Below, piece after piece: positions 17,867 to 25,863 of a stretch of 64,000 nt of DNA (positions are counted from its first letter, which is position 1; the number at the start of each line of letters is the position of its first letter). A program made the position numbers and the translations under genes. The DNA is from Flavobacteriales bacterium. Its GTDB lineage: Bacteria > Bacteroidota > Bacteroidia > Flavobacteriales_F > PHOS-HE28. Where the stretch lies: assembly GCA_016788635.1 (NCBI GenBank), contig JAEUSU010000041.1, forward strand, positions 248,001-312,000. Direction: 5' to 3'. A model generated the notes under the pieces. That model made no database searches, was not told the origin of the DNA, and was given only the letters and a program-made list of their open reading frames with translations.

Positions 17867-18652
17867 TTAATTCACACCACGATCCTTTCGCAGACGCACT
17901 TTGTCCGGCGATTCGTGGAAGAAATAGCGCAGGTCCAGCGTGAGGTAGCTGCCATTCAAGGCGGACCGCACGGAATAGGGTAACATGGTCGGCGTGGACC
18001 ACGTGAACTCGGTAATGGCCATTTCCGTGAATGGGCGGTGGTAGGTGGCGCCCAGGTAGAAGTAGCCGGACTTGTACGAGCGGTACTCCACACCAATGTT
18101 GGCCACGGCCCCGCCTTGTATCCAACTCTTGCGGTACATGTAGAACCGGCCCTGCTCCAAGGTGCTCACCACATCACTGGGATACATGTCCAGGGAAACC
18201 CCGAGCGCATTGTTCATCCAGGTGTTCTCCCCAAGGCGGATGTACACCAGCATGAGGAGGGGGATCTCATAGCCCACGAACCGCACGCTGGAGCCATTGT
18301 CATACCCTGCGGTGTCGTTCACGATCCGGTAGTCATACCGCCGGGTGATCTGGTTGATGCCCGTTTCCAGCGAAAGGGTACGCGACAGGCCTGTGCGCAC
18401 CACCATGCCGAAGGCAAGGCCGCCTTTGAGCTCCGTGGTGCCGCTGAGCGGCTTTGTGCCCGTGGTGGTGAGCGGGTCGAAGAAGGAGAGGGGAATGACG
18501 GGCTTGAGCTGGATACCGAAGGTGGTGACCCCCTGCTGGCCGTGGATGGCCGTAAGTAGGAAAAGGGATGCGATCAGAAGGAGGGGCCGGCCACCGCGAG
18601 CTGCTGCCCTTCGCGCAAGGTGCTGCGGGTGGAGAGACCGTTCGCTTCGCAT
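17867..18652 (-). CDS. Outer-membrane beta-barrel protein (PorT-like)
   Basis: 261 residues with a basic then hydrophobic N-terminus (LLLIASLFLLTAIHGQQ), indicating a signal peptide. Alternating amphipathic strands follow (GGLAFGMVVRTGLS, LSLETGINQITRRYDY, YSYLT-like end SYLTLDLRYFFHES). This matches the general outer-membrane barrel group of Bacteroidota; the ligand or role is unknown. The ATG at 18652 overlaps the upstream M23 peptidase gene by 79 bp. No good later start exists before the signal-peptide core, so either the overlap is real or a non-standard start near 18580 is used. Confidence 0.72.
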   Translation of the reverse strand: MRSERSLHPQHLARRAAARGGRPLLLIASLFLLTAIHGQQGVTTFGIQLKPVIPLSFFDPLTTTGTKPLSGTTELKGGLAFGMVVRTGLSRTLSLETGINQITRRYDYRIVNDTAGYDNGSSVRFVGYEIPLLMLVYIRLGENTWMNNALGVSLDMYPSDVVSTLEQGRFYMYRKSWIQGGAVANIGVEYRSYKSGYFYLGATYHRPFTEMAITEFTWSTPTMLPYSVRSALNGSYLTLDLRYFFHESPDKVRLRKDRGVN

Positions 18653-19722
18653 ATCGCCTTCACACTAACGCCGTAAAGGTCGGCGATGTGGCGCAGATGT
18701 TCGCCGCGGGCCACCGTGTGGAACTCGGTGCCCCTGGGGAATGCGCTGAATCCGGCACGGGTGCGTTTCAACACCACCACCTCGTGATGCAGGGTGCGGG
18801 TCTCCAGGTCGATCACGCGCGCGGGGTCGATGGGCATGCCTTTGAAGCGCACCTCGAAGTGCAGGTGGCTGCCACTGCTGCGACCGGAACTACCGCCCAG
18901 GCCAAGCAGGTCACCCGCGTCAACCACGTCACCGGCCTTCACACGCAGGCGGTGCAGATGGGCATAGAAGGTCTCCAGCCCGTTCAGGTGGCGCACCACC
19001 ACCAGGCGGCCGAAGCTGCCGAAGGTGCCGGCATAGCGCACCACACCGGGGAAGCTGGAACGCACCGGGTCGCCCACTTCCAGGTCCACGTCGATGCCAT
19101 TGTGGTTGCGCCCATCCCGCCAACCATAACGGCTGGTGATGGGTCCGGGAACGGGCATGTGGAACCCGCATCCTTCGGAAGGGCGCACAAGCTCCATCAG
19201 CACCAGGCTGTCCATGGCGCTCAGCTCCGGCCCGTAGGCGTTCGGGTTCAGGGTGTTCCAGGCCCCGTACAGGTCGCCGCAGGGTTCAATGTGTGAGCAG
19301 GCCCATTCCAGCAGCACGCTCTTGTTCACGTCCGCCAGCTCGGGCATCTCCTGAATGTGCAGGTTGATCTCGTTGATCAGCGCGTAGGGGATTTCGTCCA
19401 GGTCGAAGAGCGAATCGATCATGGCCGCGATACCCCGGTCATCCATGGTGCGGATGCGCCGGTACAACCGCAGGTGGCGGATCATCTCTTCGGGGCCTTC
19501 CTCCAGGGAGCAGAGCGAGTCGAGCAGTTGCTCCACCAGCAGGAAGTCCACCGCATCATACTCTTCGAACAGGCGCGTTTCGCCATAGAACACCAGGGCC
19601 TGTGCCGTATCGGGCTCGCTGCCAGGCATCGTGCCATGGGCATGGGGTGCGGACGGACCACCCTGGCCGGACACGGACAAGAACAGAATGTTCCCGAGCA
19701 GTAACGTGGTCAGACGTTCCAT
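18574..19722 (-). CDS. M23 peptidase with C-terminal LysM domain
   Basis: A periplasmic cell-wall hydrolase or division/elongation activator of 382 residues. An N-terminal hydrophobic signal (LLGNILFLSVSG) is followed by a ~180-residue helical region. The LytM/M23 domain (residues ~200-310) has the zinc ligands in NHNGIDVD (H-x3-D) and SHLHFEV (H-x-H), so it is probably catalytically active. The LysM domain (HTVARGEHLRHIADLYGVSV) at the end binds peptidoglycan. It is upstream of, and overlaps, the barrel protein gene, suggesting joint envelope function. The nearest -7-like sequence on the minus strand is TATCTTGG, ~65 nt upstream. Confidence 0.93.
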   Translation of the reverse strand: MERLTTLLLGNILFLSVSGQGGPSAPHAHGTMPGSEPDTAQALVFYGETRLFEEYDAVDFLLVEQLLDSLCSLEEGPEEMIRHLRLYRRIRTMDDRGIAAMIDSLFDLDEIPYALINEINLHIQEMPELADVNKSVLLEWACSHIEPCGDLYGAWNTLNPNAYGPELSAMDSLVLMELVRPSEGCGFHMPVPGPITSRYGWRDGRNHNGIDVDLEVGDPVRSSFPGVVRYAGTFGSFGRLVVVRHLNGLETFYAHLHRLRVKAGDVVDAGDLLGLGGSSGRSSGSHLHFEVRFKGMPIDPARVIDLETRTLHHEVVVLKRTRAGFSAFPRGTEFHTVARGEHLRHIADLYGVSVKAICEANGLSTRSTLREGQQLAVAGPSF

Positions 19723-19805
19723 TGGCAGGTCCAGGGGTTGAAGCCGGGTTCCGATCGGCCAGCCCGTTCTACGCCATTCAACCTGCCCAAGATACGCTGC
19801 GGTAT

Positions 19806-20138
19806 TTACGCACCACCACGAAGTGCCCCGATGACCGCCAACAGGAGCGTGAGGACGACCAGCCCGATCAGCACCCAGCGGAGGGCGCCCGAGCCCAGGA
19901 AAGGGGAGCGGTGGCGCCCCAATACCAAGTAGTTGAGTTCAACCGCTTTCTTTCGCTGTCCGCGGCGCACGGCCACCATGTAGGGCGCCTTGTTCTCTGG
20001 GTCCACCTCATGGGGGATGCCCGCCTTGCGCAGCTCCTCCGCGTACTCATCCCGCCAGGCACGCTCCCCGAAGCGGAACACCAGCCAGTTCACCTCGGTG
20101 GGGTGCTCGCGGTAGTTGGTGATATCCAGGAACGACAT
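19806..20138 (-). CDS. Small tail-anchored membrane protein
   Basis: 110 residues of unrecognised family. Soluble N-terminal ~80 residues (VNWLVFRFGERAWRDEYAEELRKAGIPHE) and one C-terminal transmembrane helix (WVLIGLVVLTLLLAVIGAL), so a tail-anchored topology with most of the protein cytosolic. It begins 3 nt after the nitroreductase stop codon and is likely the last gene of the mscS-nitroreductase operon. Confidence 0.7.
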   Translation of the reverse strand: MSFLDITNYREHPTEVNWLVFRFGERAWRDEYAEELRKAGIPHEVDPENKAPYMVAVRRGQRKKAVELNYLVLGRHRSPFLGSGALRWVLIGLVVLTLLLAVIGALRGGA

Positions 20139-20141
20139 GGC

Positions 20142-20729
20142 CTACTGATCGAACCATTCGGTGACGTCCGGCAGCGGCTTGCGGTAGCCCTTGGGCCACT
20201 CGATGGCCGGGTAGCCCATGTAGAAGAGGCCCAAGCATCGGTCTCCTTCAGCCATGCCGAGGAATTTGCGCATGCCTTCACCGGTGACCACTGCCCCCGT
20301 GCCCCAGAACCCCCCCAGCCCATAAGCGGTGCAGGTCAGGTGCATGTTCTGTACGGCGCAGGCCATGGCCAGTTGCTCCTCCAACTCGCTGATCTTGCCC
20401 TTGGGGTCGCGGGCCATGCCCAGGGCCACCACCACGCTGCTCTGGAGCGGGCGCTGGGTGAGGTTCTCGTACTTGCGCGGCAGGAACTTCTCCGGCGGGG
20501 TGATGCGCGTGTACTCCTCGCCCATGAAGCGGGCCAGCCGGTGACGCGCTTCGCTGGTGAACACCTTGAACCGCCACGGCTGGGTCATGCCATGATTGGG
20601 TGCCCAGGTGCCATTGCTCAGTACGCGCTCCACCACGTCACGCAGCACCTCGCGGTCGCTGTGATCCTTCGGGTAGATCGTGCGCCGGTCGCGGATGATG
20701 GCGGTGATCTCGCTCACACTGTATTTCAT
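20142..20729 (-). CDS. Nitroreductase-family oxidoreductase
   Basis: A flavin (FMN)-dependent NAD(P)H oxidoreductase of the nitroreductase fold, 195 residues. The N-terminal RRTIYP motif and NGTWAPNHGMTQPWRFKVF are the FMN phosphate-binding segments; LGGFWGTG and LGLFYMGYP lie at the usual positions. The natural substrate is unknown. Start 20729 overlaps the stop of the mscS gene in an ATGA, indicating translational coupling; the upstream-extended frame overlaps mscS and is rejected. Confidence 0.9.
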   Translation of the reverse strand: MKYSVSEITAIIRDRRTIYPKDHSDREVLRDVVERVLSNGTWAPNHGMTQPWRFKVFTSEARHRLARFMGEEYTRITPPEKFLPRKYENLTQRPLQSSVVVALGMARDPKGKISELEEQLAMACAVQNMHLTCTAYGLGGFWGTGAVVTGEGMRKFLGMAEGDRCLGLFYMGYPAIEWPKGYRKPLPDVTEWFDQ

Positions 20730-22093
20730 AGGTCCTCGGTCGGGGTCGAAAGGTTGGGCGCGCTCCGGTGGTGGGCATCCTCCCCGGTGGCCTCTGGATG
20801 GGTCATGCTTGCACGGTAGGCGCGCATGTCGCTGCCCGTGGGGGTCTGGAACACCTCCAGGTCGAACCAGGCCGCTGCGGCGATCAGGTGGTCGAAGATG
20901 TCGGCGGCCAGCCGTTCGAATTCCATCCACGATTTGTTTCGGCTGAAGCAATAGACCTCCAGGGGCAGCCCTGTGGGTGTGGGTGGCTGCTGACGCACCA
21001 TCAGCATCATGTCCTTGTTCACCCGCGGTTCCTGTTGCAGGTACAGCTCCGCGTAGGCGCGGAAGATGCCCACGTTGGTCTGGTTCCGTCCGTTGATCGG
21101 CAGCGAAGGGTCAACGGTGCGCTCCCGGTTGTATGCCGCGATGGCCTGCTGGGTGTCATGCACGTATCCCGCCACCAGTTGGTAGCGGCCGTAGCGCTTC
21201 AGGTCGTCCGCACGGCAGAAGCGGATGCTCCCCATGCTGATGTGCAATGCCCGCTTGATGCGACGCCCCGGGCTCTCCTGCATGCCCCGCCAATTGCGTA
21301 CGGAGTCGGCGATGAAGGAATAGGTCGGGATAGTGGTATAGGTCATGTCCCAGTTGCGCACCTTCACCGTGGTGAGGGTGATATCCGTGACCTCACCATC
21401 CGCGCCGTACTTGTCCAGTTGCACCCAGTCCCCCACGCGCACCATGTCGTTCACCGCCAGTTGCACGCTGGCCACGAAGCCCAGGAGCGTGTCCTTGAAG
21501 ATGAGCAAGAGCACGGCGCTGGCCGCCCCCATGGCGGAGAAGATGTACACCGGGTTCTTGCCGAACACGATGGAGATGATGATGACCGCCGCGATGGTCC
21601 CCGCGATGATGTTCCCCAGCTGGATGTAGCTGCGCAACGGTTTGTCGCGGTACTTCGGATCATCCTTTAGCGCGAAGTAGCTCGCGTTCATCACTGCGGA
21701 GAAGGACTGCAGGAAGGTGAGCACGAAGGCGATCGCCACCAGCGTGCCGAGGACACTGACAAGGTCCGGGTAGCGGTGCAATACCAGCGGAAGGGCGTGC
21801 CGCAGCAGCAGGAGCGGGGCCAGCTTGCCGAACTTCCGGAAGAACCGGTGCTGGATGAGGCCGTCATCCCACTGCGACCGGCTCCGCCTGATCAGGGGAT
21901 AGATGACGCGTATCGTGAACAGCCGCAGCAACCACCAGAGGAGCGCCCCCAGGATGAACAGTGTGGCGAGCAGTACGATCTCATGGATCAGACCATCGGG
22001 GTCGATGGGCTGACCGATGAGCCGGTCGACCAGGCGTTCCAACTGGCGGCCAGTGGCGGGGATCGGGTGTACGGGCTGTGCGGGGTCGATCAT
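20726..22093 (-). CDS. Mechanosensitive ion channel, MscS family (YbdG/MscM-like)
   Basis: An inner-membrane osmotic safety valve of 455 residues. Four to five hydrophobic helices lie in residues ~35-200. The pore-lining TM3 and beta domain follow: AASAVLLLIFKDTLLGFVAS, then VGDWVQL and GEVTDITLTTVKVRNWD, which are the family signature. The long C-terminal extension resembles the YbdG/MscM branch. A TACCTTTA box ends 9 nt before the ATG, suggesting a leaderless transcript; divergent from the VWA operon across 92 bp. Confidence 0.93.
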   Translation of the reverse strand: MIDPAQPVHPIPATGRQLERLVDRLIGQPIDPDGLIHEIVLLATLFILGALLWWLLRLFTIRVIYPLIRRSRSQWDDGLIQHRFFRKFGKLAPLLLLRHALPLVLHRYPDLVSVLGTLVAIAFVLTFLQSFSAVMNASYFALKDDPKYRDKPLRSYIQLGNIIAGTIAAVIIISIVFGKNPVYIFSAMGAASAVLLLIFKDTLLGFVASVQLAVNDMVRVGDWVQLDKYGADGEVTDITLTTVKVRNWDMTYTTIPTYSFIADSVRNWRGMQESPGRRIKRALHISMGSIRFCRADDLKRYGRYQLVAGYVHDTQQAIAAYNRERTVDPSLPINGRNQTNVGIFRAYAELYLQQEPRVNKDMMLMVRQQPPTPTGLPLEVYCFSRNKSWMEFERLAADIFDHLIAAAAWFDLEVFQTPTGSDMRAYRASMTHPEATGEDAHHRSAPNLSTPTEDL

Positions 22094-22102
22094 GGAACGC
22101 GG

Positions 22103-22110
22103 TAAAGGTA
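22103..22110 (-). promoter_or_regulatory. Candidate leaderless -7 element (TACCTTTA) of the MscS operon
   Basis: Minus-strand TACCTTTA separated by 9 nt from the ATG at 22093. It matches six of the six specified positions of TAnnTTT with a divergent last base. Confidence 0.4.
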
Positions 22111-22172
22111 GATGGGGCCGGCGAGCGCTAAGGGCCGGTCTTGGCGCCGAACCGGACCGCCGATCGCGACGT

Positions 22173-22180
22173 TACTTTTC
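22173..22180 (+). promoter_or_regulatory. Candidate leaderless -7 element (TACTTTTC) of the VWA operon
   Basis: TACTTTTC lies 5 nt upstream of ATG 22186. There is no Shine-Dalgarno between it and the start codon. Confidence 0.45.
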
Positions 22181-22185
22181 GCCAC

Positions 22186-23274
22186 ATGCTCGGACATCGC
22201 TTTGCCCGTTTTGTACCTCCGAAGGACGACCGCTCGCCCTTCGAGAAGCTGCTGCCGCTCTTCCTGGAGCTGCTCACCCACACCAGCGGTGATGTGGAGG
22301 AGGCCTTGGATTGGATGGACGAGTTGGACAAGGAGCATGGCTTCTATTCCAAGGCGTATGGTCGTAGGGAATTTGAAGAGGACCTGAAGAAGCATGGTCT
22401 GGTGGGCCGGCCCACGAAAGGAGGAAAAGCGCCGCTCACGGGGAAAGCCGAAAAGCTCATCCGTGAACGCGCCCTCGACCAGGTGTTCGGCAAGCTGAAG
22501 AAGAGCGACCGTGGTGAGCACACGCTGCGCCGCACCGGCCAGGGCGATGAACCCACCAGCGAGCGCCGTTCATACCGCTTCGGCGACCGCATCGAACAGG
22601 TGGCCATGAGCGACAGCATCCGCAACGCCCAGCAGCGCGGCATCGACGATCTCCGCATGAGCGAGGATGACCTGGAGGTGATCGAGACCGAGCACCAGAG
22701 CGCTTGCGCCACTGTGCTGATGATCGACATCAGTCACAGCATGATCCTGTATGGCGAGGACCGCATCACGCCGGCGAAGAAGGTGGCCATGGCGCTCGCA
22801 GAGCTGATCAAGCGCCGATACCCCAAGGACACGCTGGATATTGTCGTTTTCGGCAACGATGCCTGGCTGGTGAGCCTGAAGGACCTGCCGTACCTTCAAG
22901 TGGGACCTTTCCATACCAACACCGTGGCGGGGCTGGAACTGGCCATGGACCTCCTGCGTCGCCGGAAGGTGCGCAACCGCCGCATCGTGATGATCACCGA
23001 TGGCAAGCCCAGTTGCGTGAAGCGCGATGGCGAGTATTACATGAACAGCTTCGGGCTCGACGACTTCATCGTGGCACGCACGCTCGATGCGGCGGTGCGT
23101 GCACGCAAGGCACGGATCCCCATCACCACCTTCATGATCGCGCGTGACACGTATCTGCAACGTTTCATCGAGCGCTTCACCGAGGCCAATCAGGGCCGGG
23201 CCTTCTACACCGGACTGCAAGGGCTGGCGGATATGGTGTTCCGTGATCACGCATCCAACAGAAGATCATCATGA
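22186..23274 (+). CDS. VWA domain protein partner of a MoxR-type ATPase
   Basis: 362 residues. N-terminal ~130 residues are helical and charged. The C-terminal von Willebrand factor A domain has an intact MIDAS metal site: DISHS (DxSxS) and ITDGKPS, with FGNDAW in between. Such proteins act with MoxR/ChlI-type AAA+ ATPases as chaperone-like units that load metals or remodel partners. The ATPase follows directly with a 4-bp ATGA overlap. A TTG at 22141 would extend the N-terminus, but ATG 22186 fits the nearby -7 box and the family start. Cytosolic. Confidence 0.88.
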   Translation: MLGHRFARFVPPKDDRSPFEKLLPLFLELLTHTSGDVEEALDWMDELDKEHGFYSKAYGRREFEEDLKKHGLVGRPTKGGKAPLTGKAEKLIRERALDQVFGKLKKSDRGEHTLRRTGQGDEPTSERRSYRFGDRIEQVAMSDSIRNAQQRGIDDLRMSEDDLEVIETEHQSACATVLMIDISHSMILYGEDRITPAKKVAMALAELIKRRYPKDTLDIVVFGNDAWLVSLKDLPYLQVGPFHTNTVAGLELAMDLLRRRKVRNRRIVMITDGKPSCVKRDGEYYMNSFGLDDFIVARTLDAAVRARKARIPITTFMIARDTYLQRFIERFTEANQGRAFYTGLQGLADMVFRDHASNRRSS

Positions 23275-24785
23275 GCAGCGATCGTAAGGGCGGCGAATTC
23301 GCCTCCCTGGCCACCCTCGGCGAACTCAAAAAGTCCGGTCACAAACCCCGCTCCGTAAGGAATGAACTGCGCGACAACCTCATCGCCCGCATACGTGAGG
23401 GTAAACCGCTCTTTGAAGGGATACACGGCTATGAGGACTCGGTGATCCCCGCCCTGGAGCGCGCCATCCTGGCGGGCCACAGCATCAACCTGCTCGGGTT
23501 GCGTGGGCAGGCCAAGACGCGCATGGCCCGCTCGCTGGTGCTGCTGCTGGATGAGTGGGTGCCGGTAGTGGCGGGCAGCGAGATCAATGACGATCCGCTG
23601 GCGCCGATCTCACGCTTCGCCAGGGACCAGATCAGCATCCATGGCGACAACACCCCCGTGGCCTGGCTTCACCGCAACGAGCGCTACACCGAGAAGCTGG
23701 CCACGCCCGATGTGACCGTGGCCGACCTCATCGGCGACAGCGACCCCATCAAGGCCGCCAACCTGAAGCTCGACTACAGCGACGAGCGCGTCATCCACTT
23801 CGGTCTCATCCCGCGCAGCCATCGCGGCATCTTCGTCATCAACGAGCTGCCCGACCTGCAGCCGCGGATACAGGTGGCGCTCTTCAACATCCTGCAGGAG
23901 GGCGATGTGCAGATCCGGGGCTTCAAATTGCGCCTGCCGCTGGACATCCAGTTCGTCTTCACCGCCAACCCGGAGGACTACACCAACCGGGGCGCCATCA
24001 TCACGCCACTGAAGGACCGCATCCAGAGCCAGATCCTCACGCACTATCCGCGCACATTGGAGCAGGCCATGCGCATCACCGCACAGGAGTTGCGCTCGCC
24101 GAAGCAGCAGGCGTTGCGTGTGCGCGTCCCCGACCTCATTCGCGTGCTCATCGAGCGCATTGCCATGGAAGCCCGTGACAGCGAGTACGTGGACCGCAAG
24201 AGCGGTGTGAGCGCGCGCCTCACCATCAGTGCATTGGAGAGTGTGATCAGCGCGGCCGAGCTGCGCATGTTGCGCAATGGGGAGGACCGTACCGTGGTCC
24301 GCATCGGCGACCTTCAGGCCGTCATCCCCGCCATCACCGGCAAGATCGAGCTGGTCTTTGAAGGGGAACAGGAAGGTCCCGAGAAAGTAGCGCAACACCT
24401 GCTTGGGCTGGCCGTGCGCAACGTGTTCACCGAGCTGTTCCCCGAGGTGGGCAGGACCGGCCGAAAGAAGCCTTTGCCCGCGGACATCTCCGGCATTATC
24501 GTGCATTTTGAAGCGAACGCATTGGACCTGCTGAACGATGCACCGGACAGGGCCCATGGCAAGGCCCTTGCCTCGTTACCCGGCTTGGAGGCATTGGTGC
24601 GTGAGCGCCACGCTTATCTGGATGACCAGGAGGTGATGCTATGGAGTGAATTCGTGCTGCATGGCCTGGCCGAACATTCACGCATCGGACGCAATGCCCT
24701 GGTGAACGGCGCGCACTTCAGCGACCTGTTCCATACCATGCTGAACGCTGCGGACGAAGGGGAGGAAGGCGGGAAGGAAGAATGA
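23271..24785 (+). CDS. MoxR/ChlI-like AAA+ ATPase
   Basis: A 504-residue ATPase. Residues ~50-90 hold GYEDSVIPALERAILAGH and a Walker A of the form GLRGQAKTR, in which the canonical GKT is AKT; this variant recurs in relatives annotated as magnesium-chelatase-like. Walker B is GIFVINELPDL, and FTANPEDYTNRG is the sensor-1 region. The C-terminal lid domain and a ~150-residue tail follow. With the preceding VWA protein it forms a MoxR-VWA module; the client is unknown, and no bacteriochlorophyll or cobalt-chelatase genes are nearby. Overlaps both neighbours by 4 bp. Confidence 0.88.
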   Translation: MSSDRKGGEFASLATLGELKKSGHKPRSVRNELRDNLIARIREGKPLFEGIHGYEDSVIPALERAILAGHSINLLGLRGQAKTRMARSLVLLLDEWVPVVAGSEINDDPLAPISRFARDQISIHGDNTPVAWLHRNERYTEKLATPDVTVADLIGDSDPIKAANLKLDYSDERVIHFGLIPRSHRGIFVINELPDLQPRIQVALFNILQEGDVQIRGFKLRLPLDIQFVFTANPEDYTNRGAIITPLKDRIQSQILTHYPRTLEQAMRITAQELRSPKQQALRVRVPDLIRVLIERIAMEARDSEYVDRKSGVSARLTISALESVISAAELRMLRNGEDRTVVRIGDLQAVIPAITGKIELVFEGEQEGPEKVAQHLLGLAVRNVFTELFPEVGRTGRKKPLPADISGIIVHFEANALDLLNDAPDRAHGKALASLPGLEALVRERHAYLDDQEVMLWSEFVLHGLAEHSRIGRNALVNGAHFSDLFHTMLNAADEGEEGGKEE

Positions 24786-25375
24786 GGACGCGATTGTCTT
24801 TTCGGGATCCCGCATTCCTGCTCGGTGCTGTCACCTTGCTGGTGTTCGGAGGTGGTGGAATGCTGTTGATGCACCATGTGCAAGGCCGCTCCCTGGATGC
24901 CACCTTGTTCATCCCCTTGGGTATGGGGTGGGGACTTGCCGCCGGTGTGGCCTATGGCGCGGTGGTGGGTGCGGTGGCCTTGGGTTGGTTGCACCTGCCC
25001 TTCATGCACGAGGTGCGTGAGCGCTACGCCCTAAGACTACGCCCCTTGCTTCCCGGCAAACTGGGTCGCTGGTGGCTTTCCGCGTGTGCGGGTGTGGGGG
25101 AGGAGCTGTTTTTCCGTGGGGCTTTGCAGCACTGGCTGGGCATCCCTTGGACCGCTGTGCTGTTCGTGGCCATCCACGGCTACCTCGACCCGCGCGACCT
25201 GCGCCTGAGCAGCTACGGTGCCCTCATGACCCTCGCCATGGTCGGCATGGGCGCCCTGGCGGACGGCATGGGGCTGCTACCGGCCATGGTGGCTCATGCG
25301 GTGGTGGACGTGATCCTGCTGGACCAATTGGGGAGGTCAACGCCATCACAGGACCTGCCCGATCACTCCGACTAG
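24782..25375 (+). CDS. CPBP-family intramembrane metalloprotease
   Basis: A 197-residue polytopic membrane protein of the CPBP (Abi/CAAX) family. The three conserved motifs are present: GEELFFRG (EExxxR), FVAIHG (FxxxH) and AHAVVD (H-x3-D/N), so it is expected to be an active glutamic-type intramembrane protease. It is translationally coupled (ATGA) to the MoxR ATPase, an uncommon pairing that suggests a membrane-linked function for the whole operon. Convergent with the following gene with a 1-bp gap. Confidence 0.88.
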   Translation: MRTRLSFRDPAFLLGAVTLLVFGGGGMLLMHHVQGRSLDATLFIPLGMGWGLAAGVAYGAVVGAVALGWLHLPFMHEVRERYALRLRPLLPGKLGRWWLSACAGVGEELFFRGALQHWLGIPWTAVLFVAIHGYLDPRDLRLSSYGALMTLAMVGMGALADGMGLLPAMVAHAVVDVILLDQLGRSTPSQDLPDHSD

Positions 25376-25376
25376 A

Positions 25377-25790
25377 TCAGGCTTGCGGGTACTTGTGCAC
25401 GTCGCTGTACTCGTCGTCCAGATCGCGTTTCACGCGGTGCATGCGCAGGGCGGCCATGGCCAGTTCCCGGTGGCCGCGTTCCACCAACCATTGGAAGGCC
25501 TCACGTTCGCCATCGCCCGCCACCGCCACCTGCCGCAGCACGTGCATGTGGTTGCGGTCCAACCAATCCAGCGCTTTGGTGTCCCCTTCAATACCGCTGA
25601 TCACCGCCATCAGGTGGGGGTGGCCGTTCTCCATGAGCCACTTGCGCGCCTCACGTTGGTTCCGCAAGGCGAAGGTGAAGATGCCCAGCTCCGGGTAGCC
25701 GTTCTTCATAAGCCAGTCGCGCAAGCCGGCATGCCCCCCGATGGCCTCGGTCCAGGCCAGAAGCACCTTTGCGGGGTATTCAATGCGCAT
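25377..25790 (-). CDS. Protein of four exact 25-residue WL-x3-GH repeats
   Basis: 137 residues, not recognised as a named family. Trp-Leu pairs fall at residues 26, 51, 76 and 101, a constant 25-residue period. Each begins a segment of the form W-L-x-x-N/R-G-H/Y-x-x-L, followed by an amphipathic helix (FTFALRNQREARK, AVISGIEGDTKALD, QVAVAGDGEREAFQ). The pattern implies a small alpha-solenoid, likely a protein-binding scaffold. No signal peptide, so cytosolic. The start ATG gives a normal N-terminus (MRIEYPAKVL). It sits alone between the CPBP gene (convergent) and a TPR gene (divergent). Confidence 0.75.
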   Translation of the reverse strand: MRIEYPAKVLLAWTEAIGGHAGLRDWLMKNGYPELGIFTFALRNQREARKWLMENGHPHLMAVISGIEGDTKALDWLDRNHMHVLRQVAVAGDGEREAFQWLVERGHRELAMAALRMHRVKRDLDDEYSDVHKYPQA

Positions 25791-25850
25791 GGCACAAGGG
25801 GGAACGCATCACCGGGTCCAAAGGTATCGGTCACGCTTGGCCGGGTGAGG

Positions 25851-25858
25851 TAACTTGG
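25851..25858 (+). promoter_or_regulatory. Candidate leaderless -7 element (TAACTTGG)
   Basis: TAACTTGG lies 5 nt upstream of ATG 25864 (TPR protein); same layout as several other promoters in this window. Confidence 0.4.
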
Positions 25859-25863
25859 CCGCC

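Noticed and set aside
22141..22185. TTG start for the VWA gene at 22141
   Set aside because: ATG 22186 follows a -7 box by 5 nt and starts directly before the conserved region; the extra 15 residues overlap the promoter.
22186..25375. VWA-MoxR-CPBP operon as a phage-defence system
   Set aside because: Some VWA-MoxR and CPBP genes occur in conflict systems, but there is no nuclease, toxin, mobile element or other defence gene nearby; a housekeeping or membrane-stress role fits as well.
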